A stretch of DNA of 64,000 bases from Simmondsia chinensis (Eukaryota > Streptophyta > Magnoliopsida > Caryophyllales > Simmondsiaceae): positions 7,941,193 to 8,005,192 of the forward strand of contig JAGTTD010000009.1 of NCBI GenBank assembly GCA_018398585.1. Reading direction: 5' to 3'. A model generated the notes under the pieces. The model searched no databases and was not told where the DNA came from. It saw only the letters and a program-made list of their open reading frames with translations. A program made the position numbers and the translations under genes. Positions 55,259 to 64,000 of the stretch are shown piece after piece; the stretch's first letter is position 1; each line of letters begins with the position of its first letter.

Positions 55259-57252
55259 CAACAATAACAACAACAGTCCCAGTGCTTTGCGGCTCCCGCA
55301 GAAAGCAGGGTTTGGGGGGGTGGGGTAATGTACGCAGCCTTACCCCTTCCAGATGGAAAGGAGACTGTTTCCGGGGACCCCCAACCTGAAGTAGTTGAGT
55401 GCCTGCAAATAAACCACCAATTAATTACCAATGACTTTTGAGGAGAAGTAAAAAGGAAGGGAAAAGAAGAAGAAGAAGAAAAAGAGGAAGAAGAAGAAGC
55501 AGCATGAATAGAGACTAAGCTAGCCTAAAAGTGCTACCCTCGAGGTTATGCTTGCCTAAGGATCCCAAACTACCAGCCACTCCTTACACTACTCTACTCT
55601 GCCACCTCCGCTACCTTTATACTAGCCCTCCATCTTGCCCTATCTGAGGCCATCTCCTGTCTTAGGTTTAGGTGGGTTAGGTCTTGACGACTCGTCTCCA
55701 GCCAACTCTTCTTTGGTCTGCCCCTCCCTCTTCTGCTTATCGCCGTGTGAAGCTGTTCAAACCTCCTCACTGGGGCTGTAGTCAATTTCCTGCTAACATG
55801 TCCAAACCATCTTAGGCGGTGCTCCCTCAGTTTATCCTCGATCGAGGCTACACCCAGCTTACTTCGTGTCACATCGTTCCTAATCCTATCCTTCCTTGTG
55901 TGGCCACACATCCAGCGCAGCATCCTCATCTCTGCCACCTTCATCCTCTGTGTTTGATTTTGTTTCATTGATCGACACTCTGCCCCATATAGCATAACCG
56001 GTCTTACTACCGTCCTATAGTATTTTTCCTTTGACTTTAGTGGGAACTTTCTATCACACAGTACCCCGGATGCCATCCTCCACTTCTGCCAGCCTACTTT
56101 AATCATGTTGCTGACATCCTCATCTACATCATCATTCTGGTGTATCATGGATCCCAGATATTTGAAGCTCTGCTTACTCGGTACGGTTTCTGATTCGATC
56201 TTAACCTCCTCGGTGCTAGTCGCGGTGGAATGGTCGAATTTGAATTCCACATACTCGGTCTTAGATCTGCTAATCCTTAAACCCCTCGATTCTAATGCAC
56301 CTTTCCATAATTCCAGCTTCTCATTTATTTCCGCTCAGGATTCTCCTACCAGAACTATGTCGTCTGCAAAAAGCATACACCAAGGTACCTCCCTTTGGAA
56401 ATGTCTAGTGAGCTCATCCATCACTAGAATGAACATGAAGGGGCTGAAGGCAGAGCCCTGGTGTACCCCTACTGTGATAGGGAAAGTGTCTGTCTTCCCT
56501 TCCCCTGTGCGCACATTAGTATGTGCCTCTTCATACTTGTCCCTAATGACCCTAATATAAGGCAGCGGGATGCCTCTCCTTCCCAACACTCTCCACAAAA
56601 CCTCTCTTGGCACTCTATCATATGCCTTCTCCAAATCGATGAAGACCACGTGGAGATCCTTTTGTCTCTCCGTGTATTGCTCTATCGTCCTTCGTAAGAG
56701 ATGAATGGCTTCCATAGTTGATCTCCCAGGTATGAACCCAAACTGGTTTTCGGTCACTTTCGTCTGTTGTCGTAGTCTCCTTTCTATGACTCTCTCCCAC
56801 AACTTGAGGGTGTGACTCATTAATTTGATCCCCCGGTAATTGGCGCAACTTTGAATATCGCCTTTGTTCTTGTAGATCGGGACTAGCGTGCTCTTCCGCC
56901 GTTCTTCCGGCATCTTGTCCCCCATCAAGATTTGGTTAAAGAGTTTTGTTAGCCAACTAATGCCCCTCTATCCAAGGCATTTCCAGGCCTCAATGGGTAT
57001 CCCATCTGGACCAACTGCTCTTCCCCTGCCCATATGTTTTAGGGCTTCCTTGTTCTCCTCTGGAGTAATTCGCTCACAATAGCATTCGTTGTGATCCTCC
57101 CTTGTTGCCTGGAGCTCCCCTAAATCTACCTCTGCGCTTCCCTGGTTGTTGAACAGTTCGTGGAAGTAGGCTTTCTTCCTAGCTCTAATTAGATGCCCTT
57201 CCACTAGCACCTGCCCATCCTCGCCTTTAATGCATTTTACTTGCCCCAAGTC
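55259..57252 (-). pseudogene. RTE-type LINE, 5'-truncated, copy 2, with 18-bp target duplication
   Basis: The minus-strand order is a pre-RT segment (GEDGQVLVEGHLIRA), the reverse transcriptase (57,000-56,335: [64 protein letters not shown]) and the C-terminal part (56,250-55,594: FKYLGSMIHQNDDVDEDVSN, MLYGAECRSMKQNQTQRMKV, HRLRWFGHVSRK). The 3' end is a short GTTGTTGTTATTGTTGT repeat, as in plant RTE elements. CCTAATGTGCATATAATA flanks both sides (55,241-55,258 and 57,253-57,270). RT and C-terminal part are in different frames near 56,250-56,335. The endonuclease is missing. Confidence 0.88.
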
Positions 57253-57270
57253 CCTAATGTGCATATAATA

Positions 57271-58329
57271 TTGGTAAATAATTTAGATTATTTAATTGAA
57301 AGACATATTTTTTAACTTCAGGGTTAATTATATATAAAATGAACCATTGGTGGGTATGGGGTGGGCCGGGGCGAGTATGGAGCATGGCTGGGCGGGTCCC
57401 CACTTATACCCGAGCCTGCCCTGTTTAATTTTGGTTTATAAGATCTAAGCATTAGACAACATAACTAATGGTACCCACCACCCGAATCCTACACCCATAC
57501 CCACCCCATTACCTGTCACGGGTATAAAGTGGATACCCAACAATAATTAATCTAAAAGTAATCCAACTATGTCTCAACGTATCAAAGGGAGGGTAATGGG
57601 GCGGGGCCGGGGTGCCTCCTCCATATCCGCACCTGCCACCCAAATCCTATACCCGTACCCACCCCATTGCCCTAATGTGCATATAAAATGATTATCTATA
57701 CCTGCTCATATTAGTTATTTAATACTATTTTACAAAACAAATTATTTTATTAACCATTGATAAATGAGATTATCTATACCCACTCCTATTAGTTATGTAA
57801 TACTATTTTTAAAACAAATTATCTCTTTTATAACATTAATAAATAATTTAGATTATTAAATTTATATATATATTTTTTAATTTGAAGTTAACTATGTATA
57901 AAATAAAGCGCGTAAGGTAGGTATATGAGGTGAGGCGAAGTTGTTATGGAGCGGGTCAAGGCAGGTCTCCACTTATACCTGTACCCGTCCCAAACGGGGC
58001 GCCTACCCGCAAGTGGAGGGTTTCAACTGCCTCATTGCCACAAAATCAACAGGGTATGGTTGGTATGAAGTTGGATGGGCCGGGTATGGAGCGTCGCGGG
58101 GCGGGTCTCCACTTATACCCATACCTGCCCCGTTTGACTTTGGTTTATAAGATCTACACACTAGACAACAAATCTAATCACATTTGGCCACCCAAAGCCT
58201 ATATCTATATCCAGCCCATTACTGGCCATGGGTATGAAGTGCATATCCTTACCCACCCCGGCAGTTACAGGCCCGTACCCCTACCCGCCTCATTACCTGC
58301 GGATATCCATTTGGGCGGGTATAGATAAT
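57271..58329 (+). repeat. GGGTA/TACCC-rich foldback repeat block, copy D
   Basis: It matches 44,287-45,320 and 46,766-47,710 in order and content. It ends abruptly at about 58,318 (GGATATCCATTTGGGCGGG), where an LTR-like segment begins. Confidence 0.65.
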
Positions 58330-59619
58330 CATTTTTTATGCGTTATTGCAGCATTTGGGCGGTGGTATGAAGAGAAAAAGCAAGATAATTGGTTGTGAAA
58401 GTGGCTGGAAGCACACATTGCAGCTGCTACATAAATCATCCAATAAAAATGAAGTTTGAGCTAATTTTGGGTGGGTGCAGCTGAAATAGAAATATAAAAT
58501 AGCTTCATTGATGCATCAACCACAAGTTAAACCAATTATGATCAAGATTTGGGCGGTGCCCGAGCTCAAAATCAAAAAAAAAAAAAAAAAAATCAGAAAA
58601 CGCAGACAGCTGCAGCAGCCGCTGGGAAGCTCAAATGAAGGCTCATTTTTGAGAAATTATCTAAGTTTTTTATTCCAAAATATAATTTTATAAATAGGGG
58701 AGGATGCAGGGAGTTGATTCATCAAGTTTTCAGATCAAAAAATATAAAAAAATCGAGTGAAAAGAGGGTGAGAACAGGTCGGGTCGTGCAGCTGAGACCC
58801 CTGTTCTGATTCTCTGTTTTTGTTTTTTTTTGTTATTTTTGTTTGTTTTATCATTTTTCTTTTTTAGTTCATGTATTTTGATGTTCGTAATGTTTAATAT
58901 TAATTTTAACATGGACTAATTTTGTTAATCTAAGGCTACTATGTAGCCTAAGTTGTAAAATACGCTAATTTCTAATTCAAGGTATTCAATGTTTATGTTA
59001 TTGCATTGTTGAAGTGTTTATCATTGTTCTTAATGAGTTTTAAATGCTTGATCACCATTTAAGGCCCGTAATAATTCATAATGAGACCGAAAGAAGATTT
59101 ATGATGATTGATGAGGTGATAAGCACCATAAATTGAGCGAATGCTCAAAAGAGATTAACGCAATTTGTATGATTTTTCCAAGAAAATCGTAGAGTTTTTA
59201 TAACTCTTTTCTTATTTAAATTCATGCACGAAAGTGATGGGTTAATATGTTAAAGAGTACGCTAAATATTGCTAGAGAGAGAATATTTAGTAAATTAGGA
59301 TTTTCAACCATCAACAGGCAATAACAACATGAATATCGAGAATAGAAAGGTATATTAATGCAACTTAGGTGAACTCGGATGCCTTAGACTTTGTTTATCT
59401 AATAAAACCTAAAAACTTTAATTAACTTTCTATTTGTATTCTTTCTCTTTTGTTTTTATTTATTTTATTTTAACAAGACCCCTTAATTTTTAATCTTTCA
59501 AATAGTATTAAAAGCTATTAATTTCAGTACTCACTCAGCAATCCTTGTGGGAACGATACTCTGCTCACTCTGTATTACTTGAAGCGACTAGTGCACTTGC
59601 TAGTAAAAAAATCGCATCA
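58330..59619 (+). mobile_element. LTR (solo or truncated) of a large Ty3/gypsy element
   Basis: TATAAATA at 58,689-58,696 precedes GGGGAGGATGCAGGG. The end matches the usual plant gypsy LTR end: CAATCCTTGTGGGAACGATA, TACTTGAAGCGACTAGTGCA and TCGCATCA at 59,619. It joins directly to the protease fragment at 59,620, so the host element was probably the insertion target. The left border is uncertain. The family may be Athila-like. Confidence 0.55.
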
Positions 59620-60504
59620 GACGGCGTCATAGTGTTGGAAGAAACTCAGGACGAGTTGGCGTCACTTGGCAAGGAGGAGATAGCTGGTGATGAGGGTCGC
59701 TTGCTATTAGTCAGGCGAGTTGGCTTCACGCTTGAAGAAACATAAGAAGAAAATTGGCTGTACCATAACATATTCCAGACAACGTGCATAATTGGCGACA
59801 AAGTATGCCATCTAGTCGTTGATTCTGGGAGTTGTGAGAAAGCCATCTCCGAAGAAGCTATTCAGAAGCTAAGGTTGAAGACGGAGGATAATCTGAACCC
59901 TTACAAGGCGTCATGGCTCAAGAAAGATGACTAGGTAACCATATCAAAATGTTGCTTGGTGAATTTCTCAATTGGGTCAAAGTTCAAGGATGGCGTGTAG
60001 TGCGATATCGTCGCCATGGACGCTTGCCACCTATTGTTAGGACAGCCTTGGCAATACGATAGCGGTGCCATGCATTACGAGAGGAAGAACACCTATAGCT
60101 TCATCTTCGAGGGAATGAGGATCATTTTGTTGCCCAAGAAGGTTGAGGCACCATGTGAGTCAAAGAACAAAGAACCAACGCTAGAAGAGGAAGCCCTGAA
60201 CACCAATGAAGTTGGCGAGACAAAGTTGGCGTCTACACCAGTACGTGTTACCCAGGGAAGACCTATCTTTGATGAGGCACCACATCTAGACTTATCCTCT
60301 CCACCCATATTTGATGAGCCCACGTATGACGAGTCCATCTTTGATGAGGAGGAGGAATCGGTTAAGATAGGGAGGTTGGTGTATTTCTTACCGCCAACAA
60401 CAAAAGAACAACACCAAGAAGGCTGGGATCATGGCAAGGCCTCACCGAGTGAACATATCCAAAGCCGAGTAGACCTTGCGGTGCTTGGGAACATTAGGCG
60501 CTAA
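59620..60504 (+). pseudogene. gag-protease fragment, second copy
   Basis: It overlaps the 51,436-51,650 sequence (EETQDELASL, VCHLVVDSG) and continues further into the protease and linker: SCEKAISEEAIQKLRLKTE, then MDACHLLLGQPWQYDSGAMH, KNTYSFIFEG. Acidic repeats follow (PIFDE, IFDEPTYDESIFDEEEE). Stops at about 59,742 and two later points break the frame before MDACHLL. RT, RNase H and integrase are not found after it. Confidence 0.75.
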
Positions 60505-61157
60505 ATGTGAATGCTACTTGTTTTGATCTACATCCGCGCAAGACAGAAATGTGGGACCACTTTATTGATGCCAACAAAGGATGGAACATGGTGAGGACAT
60601 CGTGATAGTGACACAGAACAGAGAAAGGGGTCGGGAGGGGTGACTGGTGCTTTGTTACTAAGAACTTTGATGACAGTGGGAACAGGGATGCCGAGAGCTA
60701 TGCTGACGGTAGACGCAAGCTTGCAGAGGAAGAGCCGGATACCGAGAGAAGAACTACCGAGCATGCGCCAACATCAAGATAGCCTTGAGTTGCTTCCAGA
60801 TTACAAGCCTCCATCACCAGGGTCACCAGATACCGTGAATCTTCTTTACCATTGGTGGATGTCTTGACAGGGATGGTGAGACAAAATCTAGGCGTGAAGG
60901 CAAATAGCTGGGCAAAATTGACCCCTATGATCCGTCAGCAAATTTGAGGGCGAATTCTCTCCAATCAGGAGAGGATGATGTAGCCCCACTCCTTTGGCAG
61001 ATAGCTTGGCGGCTTATTCACTGGTCGGTACAGAGCATGACAAGAAGGCATATGGACTGGAGCACAAAAAGCTCGGCAGCTGGGATAAGAGGATTTCACA
61101 TGGCGAGAAAGACCCATTGCCGAATTCGAGGACAAATTCTCTTCAAGCCGAAGAGAA
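60505..61157 (+). other. 3' internal region of the gag-protease element
   Basis: Frames are broken. Near 60,820-61,150 the text resembles the 3' end of plant gypsy elements (AATTTGAGGGCGAATTCTCT and CCGAATTCGAGGACAAATTC are repeats of one another, at about 60,940 and 61,120). AGCCGAAGAGAA precedes the LTR and may be the polypurine tract. Confidence 0.5.
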
Positions 61158-61806
61158 TGATGCAGCCACCATTTAGAGATTGGTGAAGGCTAACGGGAAC
61201 ACAACGTCATGGATAGAGGTCTAGCCGGAAGGAGAATCTGGCTAAAGCTGCTTCGCATCTGTGAGTGGTGCATAGCTTGGCAGAAAAGGGTGGTTGGCAG
61301 CTCAAAGGATACGCGGGTTGACGACATCAAAGAGTCAGCATCACCATTGACAGGGGCTAATGAAGAATGCGGCTGGCACTTAGTCTTTAGATAGAGTTTG
61401 ATTAGGATCAAAATTAGCTTTTTCAGATTTAAACCTTTTTATTTATTTTGTTTTCTTTATTTTAAGAGGAGCACATAGATTGCAATCTCAGCTGTTAGAT
61501 CTAGCACATGAATTACGATCTCAGCCATTGGTTCTAATTAGGAATTAATTTAAATTTTAAATTAGTCAGAATCAAATTAGAAAAATCCCTCTACTTAAAA
61601 AGAAGGGAACCTAGGATTTTAGTTAGTTGTTGATTATCAAAAAAATATGAGTAATTCTCTAAATTTCCTTGTTTCTCTGTTTCTCGGGTTGTGAGAAATT
61701 GAGTTTATCCTTTTTCTTTTTGTTTTTATTATTCAATCAATAAAATTAAAGGGAAGGCCGTTGTTTCCTTCTCGTCCCTTTAATCTTCTACTGTCGTGCT
61801 GCATCA
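61158..61806 (+). mobile_element. 3' LTR of the gag-protease element, 649 bp
   Basis: It starts TGATGCAGCCACC and ends GTGCTGCATCA, colinear with 50,399-51,056 with scattered changes. It carries the AAATTTAAACC..TTTTATTT and GAGAAATTGAGTTT blocks in the same order. Confidence 0.8.
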
Positions 61807-61810
61807 CTAG

Positions 61811-62115
61811 TCATGTTTGGATATGTCAAATTAAGAGGAGTAAAGATAAAAAAGGGTAAATTAGTTACCCTTGTTTGACATTTGGACATAGGGGTAAGGA
61901 TAAAGAGAATTATAGTTAAAACAAGGGTAAAAGTGTCCAAAAATTTTTATAAATTACCCTTACTCTCCCTTTGGATGTTAAAGAAATTGGAGGTAAAGAA
62001 GGATAATAGAGGGTAAGAAATTACCTCCTTTACCTCTCAAACAAATTTATCAAATAAAGATAGAAAATTATCCCTTTTTACCTCTGCCTACCCTATTGTC
62101 AGACAAAGGGTAAAG
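61811..62115. mobile_element. MITE-like element rich in GGTAAAG / TTACC, copy 2
   Basis: It shares GGTAAAAGTGTCCAAAAATT and flanking motifs with 14,198-14,609 and has TTTGACA/TGTCA words at both ends. About 300 bases, non-coding. Confidence 0.5.
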
Positions 62116-62171
62116 GCTTCCATGTGGTACTAGTAAAGGTTGATAGTTTTAGGATCGGCAGATCAGTCATT

Positions 62172-62343
62172 TTTTTTTTTGATAAATATCGGCAAAGCCG
62201 TAGTACATACCGGCTCTCGACAAGACGAGACCTAAACCATCCCGTATACACGAAGATGGGTACAAAAATCCAAAAAATAAAACAAGAAAAAATTAGTTAC
62301 AAAAACAACAGGGCAACAAACCAAACAGGGCAACATACCAAAA
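62172..62343 (-). mobile_element. Short 5'-truncated LINE tail with target duplication, 172 bp
   Basis: A T run (poly-A of the minus strand) and GATAAATATCGGCAAAGCCG are flanked by ATCAGTCATT on both sides (62,162-62,171 and 62,344-62,353). Confidence 0.75.
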
Positions 62344-62384
62344 ATCAGTCATTTGTTATAGGTCGTTTTGGGACTCGCCATGCT

Positions 62385-62524
62385 TTTTTTTCTCCGATAA
62401 TTAGCGACAAAATTGCGGAAACAAGCAGGCCACTCGACAAAGCGAGACTTGAGACCACTCGAAAAAGAGCGGGGAAATAAGAGACACCAAAAAAACAAAA
62501 CAAAAAGACAATCGAGCGGGGACC
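62385..62524 (-). mobile_element. Short 5'-truncated LINE tail with target duplication, 140 bp
   Basis: A T run and CCGATAATTAGCGACAAAAT are flanked by CGCCATGCT (62,376-62,384 and 62,525-62,533). The tail matches 19,502 onward, so the same LINE family inserted repeatedly here. Confidence 0.75.
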
Positions 62525-62533
62525 CGCCATGCT

Positions 62534-62712
62534 GAGGTGGTGCTTCTCTTGCCCCTTGTGGTTTTTTTTTTTTTTTTTTTAATTAATCCATGTCTTACCC
62601 CATGTTTAAATTTGTTACCTTTGTACTTTCCTTCTTTTTTTTTTTTTTTTTTTTTTTTGGTGAATTGATTGCACTTTTCTTTTAGTACTTATTTTGACCA
62701 ATACTATTATTT
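62534..62712. other. Spacer with long T runs
   Basis: T runs of about 19-21 at 62,562 and 62,637. No gene is seen. Confidence 0.6.
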
Positions 62713-63097
62713 GGAGTTATTTATTTCAAAAGTTTATATACTTTATTTATTATATTAATTTGGTTATTGTACTTTTAATTGTATCAATTTAGTCCATGAA
62801 TAATTTAAAATTTGAGAATTTAGTCCTTAGGTCAAATTTAAATTAAACTAATGATGTAATTTTGAACGGTAAAATTAAGTTATATACAAGTAACTTGTTA
62901 TGAATTTATTCATTTACCCAATTTAACACAACTTGTCGCTTAACCATTAAAAGTTTCATTCAAAACTTAACATAAACTTTTCTTTAAGGACCAAATTGAC
63001 ACATTTTAAATTATAAATAGCATAAATCGACACAACTAAAAGTACAATGATTAAATTGACACAATGGACAAACAGAAACTTTTAGTGTAAATAACCC
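62713..63097. mobile_element. MITE, GGGTTATTTACA family, copy 3
   Basis: It starts GGAGTTATTTATTTCAAAAG and ends CTTTTAGTGTAAATAACCC, with TACTTTTAATTGTATCAATT and its complement inside. About 385 bases. It matches copies 1 and 2. Confidence 0.7.
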
Positions 63098-63269
63098 TAT
63101 TAGTTAACATATAACAATGTCAAATTAATAAATTTATGTTAATGTCTTCTGGGTTCATTTTACATCTACAAGCAAGTGAACAAGCTTAGTTTTTCAATAT
63201 ATGATTAAGCTTGCTAGACTACTTTTATGCTTTCTTTGGCGAGTAGCAGGCAGCAATGGAAACGGTTAA

Positions 63270-64000
63270 CAACTAACTGAGTAGTATAGAGTGTCGATGT
63301 ATTTTCAAATTATGTAATAAAATTTGTGAGTGAAGTGTTTCAAAGTTTGTCCCAAACGTGTGTTCCAAGTGGTTTGATGTGTTTTGATATGTTTTGAAGT
63401 GTATTAGGATGTTTGTCGACACATAGGGCTGTGTGTCGACACCCATTCTTACAGAAACAGGGATGTAGGGCCCGTGTGTCGACACACAGATCAACAGTAC
63501 CGGGGCCGAGGCACTGTGTGTCGACACACAGGGACAGTTTTTTGCCCGGTTTCGCTCGTTAACTTCCCGGGTTTTGCACCCCTTTTTGGATATGGATTTG
63601 GGACGTATTGTTTCACATGTTTTGCTATATATACCCCACACTTATGATTGATGAATCATGATAAAAAAATCTTGTTTGTAAGAAAAAAAAAGGGTCATTC
63701 TCTTACATCTCCCTATATCTCCTCATACTACTTTCACTCCATATTTTTGGATATCGTTGTATCCCCGAGACTATTTCATACGTTGAAATAAGTCTTAAGG
63801 ACAGTGAATTCATGCCTCGAAACCTGAAGATTGGAAAGTTACCCGTTTACTTGAATTTTGTAAGTATTTACACCAACATAGAGAACGGTAAACCTTACAC
63901 TCTTGCTAGAAGGCATCGATAAATATATAGGAGGACTTTCTTAAGAAACATATATTGGGCCACGATAATGACTGAAAGTACTTTTTTTAAAAACATGTTA
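63270..64000 (+). mobile_element. Probable LTR, incomplete at the window end
   Basis: It has a SalI-centred palindrome cluster (63,413-63,530), a TATA box (TATATATA at 63,626-63,633, then CCCCACAC), and a T/C-rich leader after it (CATCTCCCTATATCTCCTCA). This fits the U3-R-U5 order of an LTR, but no border and no second copy can be seen. The 122-codon minus-strand frame here has no domain. Confidence 0.4.
63413..63530. repeat. Cluster of four GTCGAC-centred palindromes
   Basis: TTGTCGACACA, TGTGTGTCGACACC, GTGTGTCGACACACA and the perfect TGTGTGTCGACACACA (63,515-63,530) lie within 118 bases, set in AT-rich DNA. The spacers are more GC-rich than the surroundings. Confidence 0.8.

Noticed and set aside
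44290..58330. GGGTA/TACCC words as an interstitial telomere tract
   Set aside because: Plant telomeres are TTTAGGG. Here the G-rich words are not in a regular tandem and alternate with AT-rich cores.
60528..61411. Several overlapping frames of 60-80 codons on both strands
   Set aside because: They sit in the decayed 3' region and LTR of the gag-protease element. No domain and no common frame.
63273..63641. 122-codon minus-strand frame with VSTH repeats
   Set aside because: The repeated text comes from the GTCGAC palindromes. It lies across a probable LTR promoter.

Overview
This is nuclear DNA of a flowering plant, almost certainly a eudicot. The signs are AT-rich spacer DNA, plant-type GT-AG introns, an ankyrin/PGG gene of the kind plants amplify, and plant classes of transposon (Tat-lineage Ty3/gypsy, RTE and L1-like LINEs, Harbinger-type MITEs). 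I cannot name the species. Only two host genes are visible. Most of the rest is transposon.

Region 1 (1-14,063) is a rearranged Tat-type Ty3/gypsy element. Two 2.8-2.9 kb LTRs (about 41-2,858 and 11,145-14,032) flank a pol remnant (RNase H, a second RNase H-like domain, integrase), a spliced antisense accessory gene (8,063 to 5,639) and a 2.4 kb minisatellite. Each LTR carries, in antisense, a decayed intronless F-box gene, and a TATA box for that gene survives in the right LTR. The LTRs also hold a 92-bp and a 51-bp minisatellite. The 143-bp and 92-bp arrays are chains of short hairpins that share a CTAAY loop. Premature stops in all three coding regions are TAG or TGA, never TAA.

Region 2 (14,064-22,800) holds a string of MITEs and foldback elements, then a decayed LINE ORF1 on the minus strand and a G-rich tract.

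Region 3 (22,800-39,914) is the genic part. A 20-exon gene (22,820-35,452, plus strand) splices in phase to 1,203 codons and encodes a chorein-N / UHRF1BP1-like (BLTP3-type) bridge-like lipid transfer protein. A perfect heat-shock-element-like motif lies just before its start codon. Downstream, on the minus strand, are three exons of an ankyrin-PGG membrane protein (ACD6-like) with no recognisable first exon.

Region 4 (39,915-64,000) is a nest of repeats: solo LTRs, two LINE families (L1-like RNase H ends and RTE), a family of GGGTA/TACCC-rich foldback repeats, a duplication of 1.4-3.4 kb (42.8-44.3 versus 53.9-57.3 kb), a large inverted repeat (48.4-49.2 versus 52.5-53.3 kb), and split pieces of an LTR element of which only the gag-protease part is seen. 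The window ends inside another probable LTR that carries SalI-centred palindromes.

The best candidate for something new is the F-box gene inside the LTRs of the Tat-type element, together with the hairpin-chain minisatellites.
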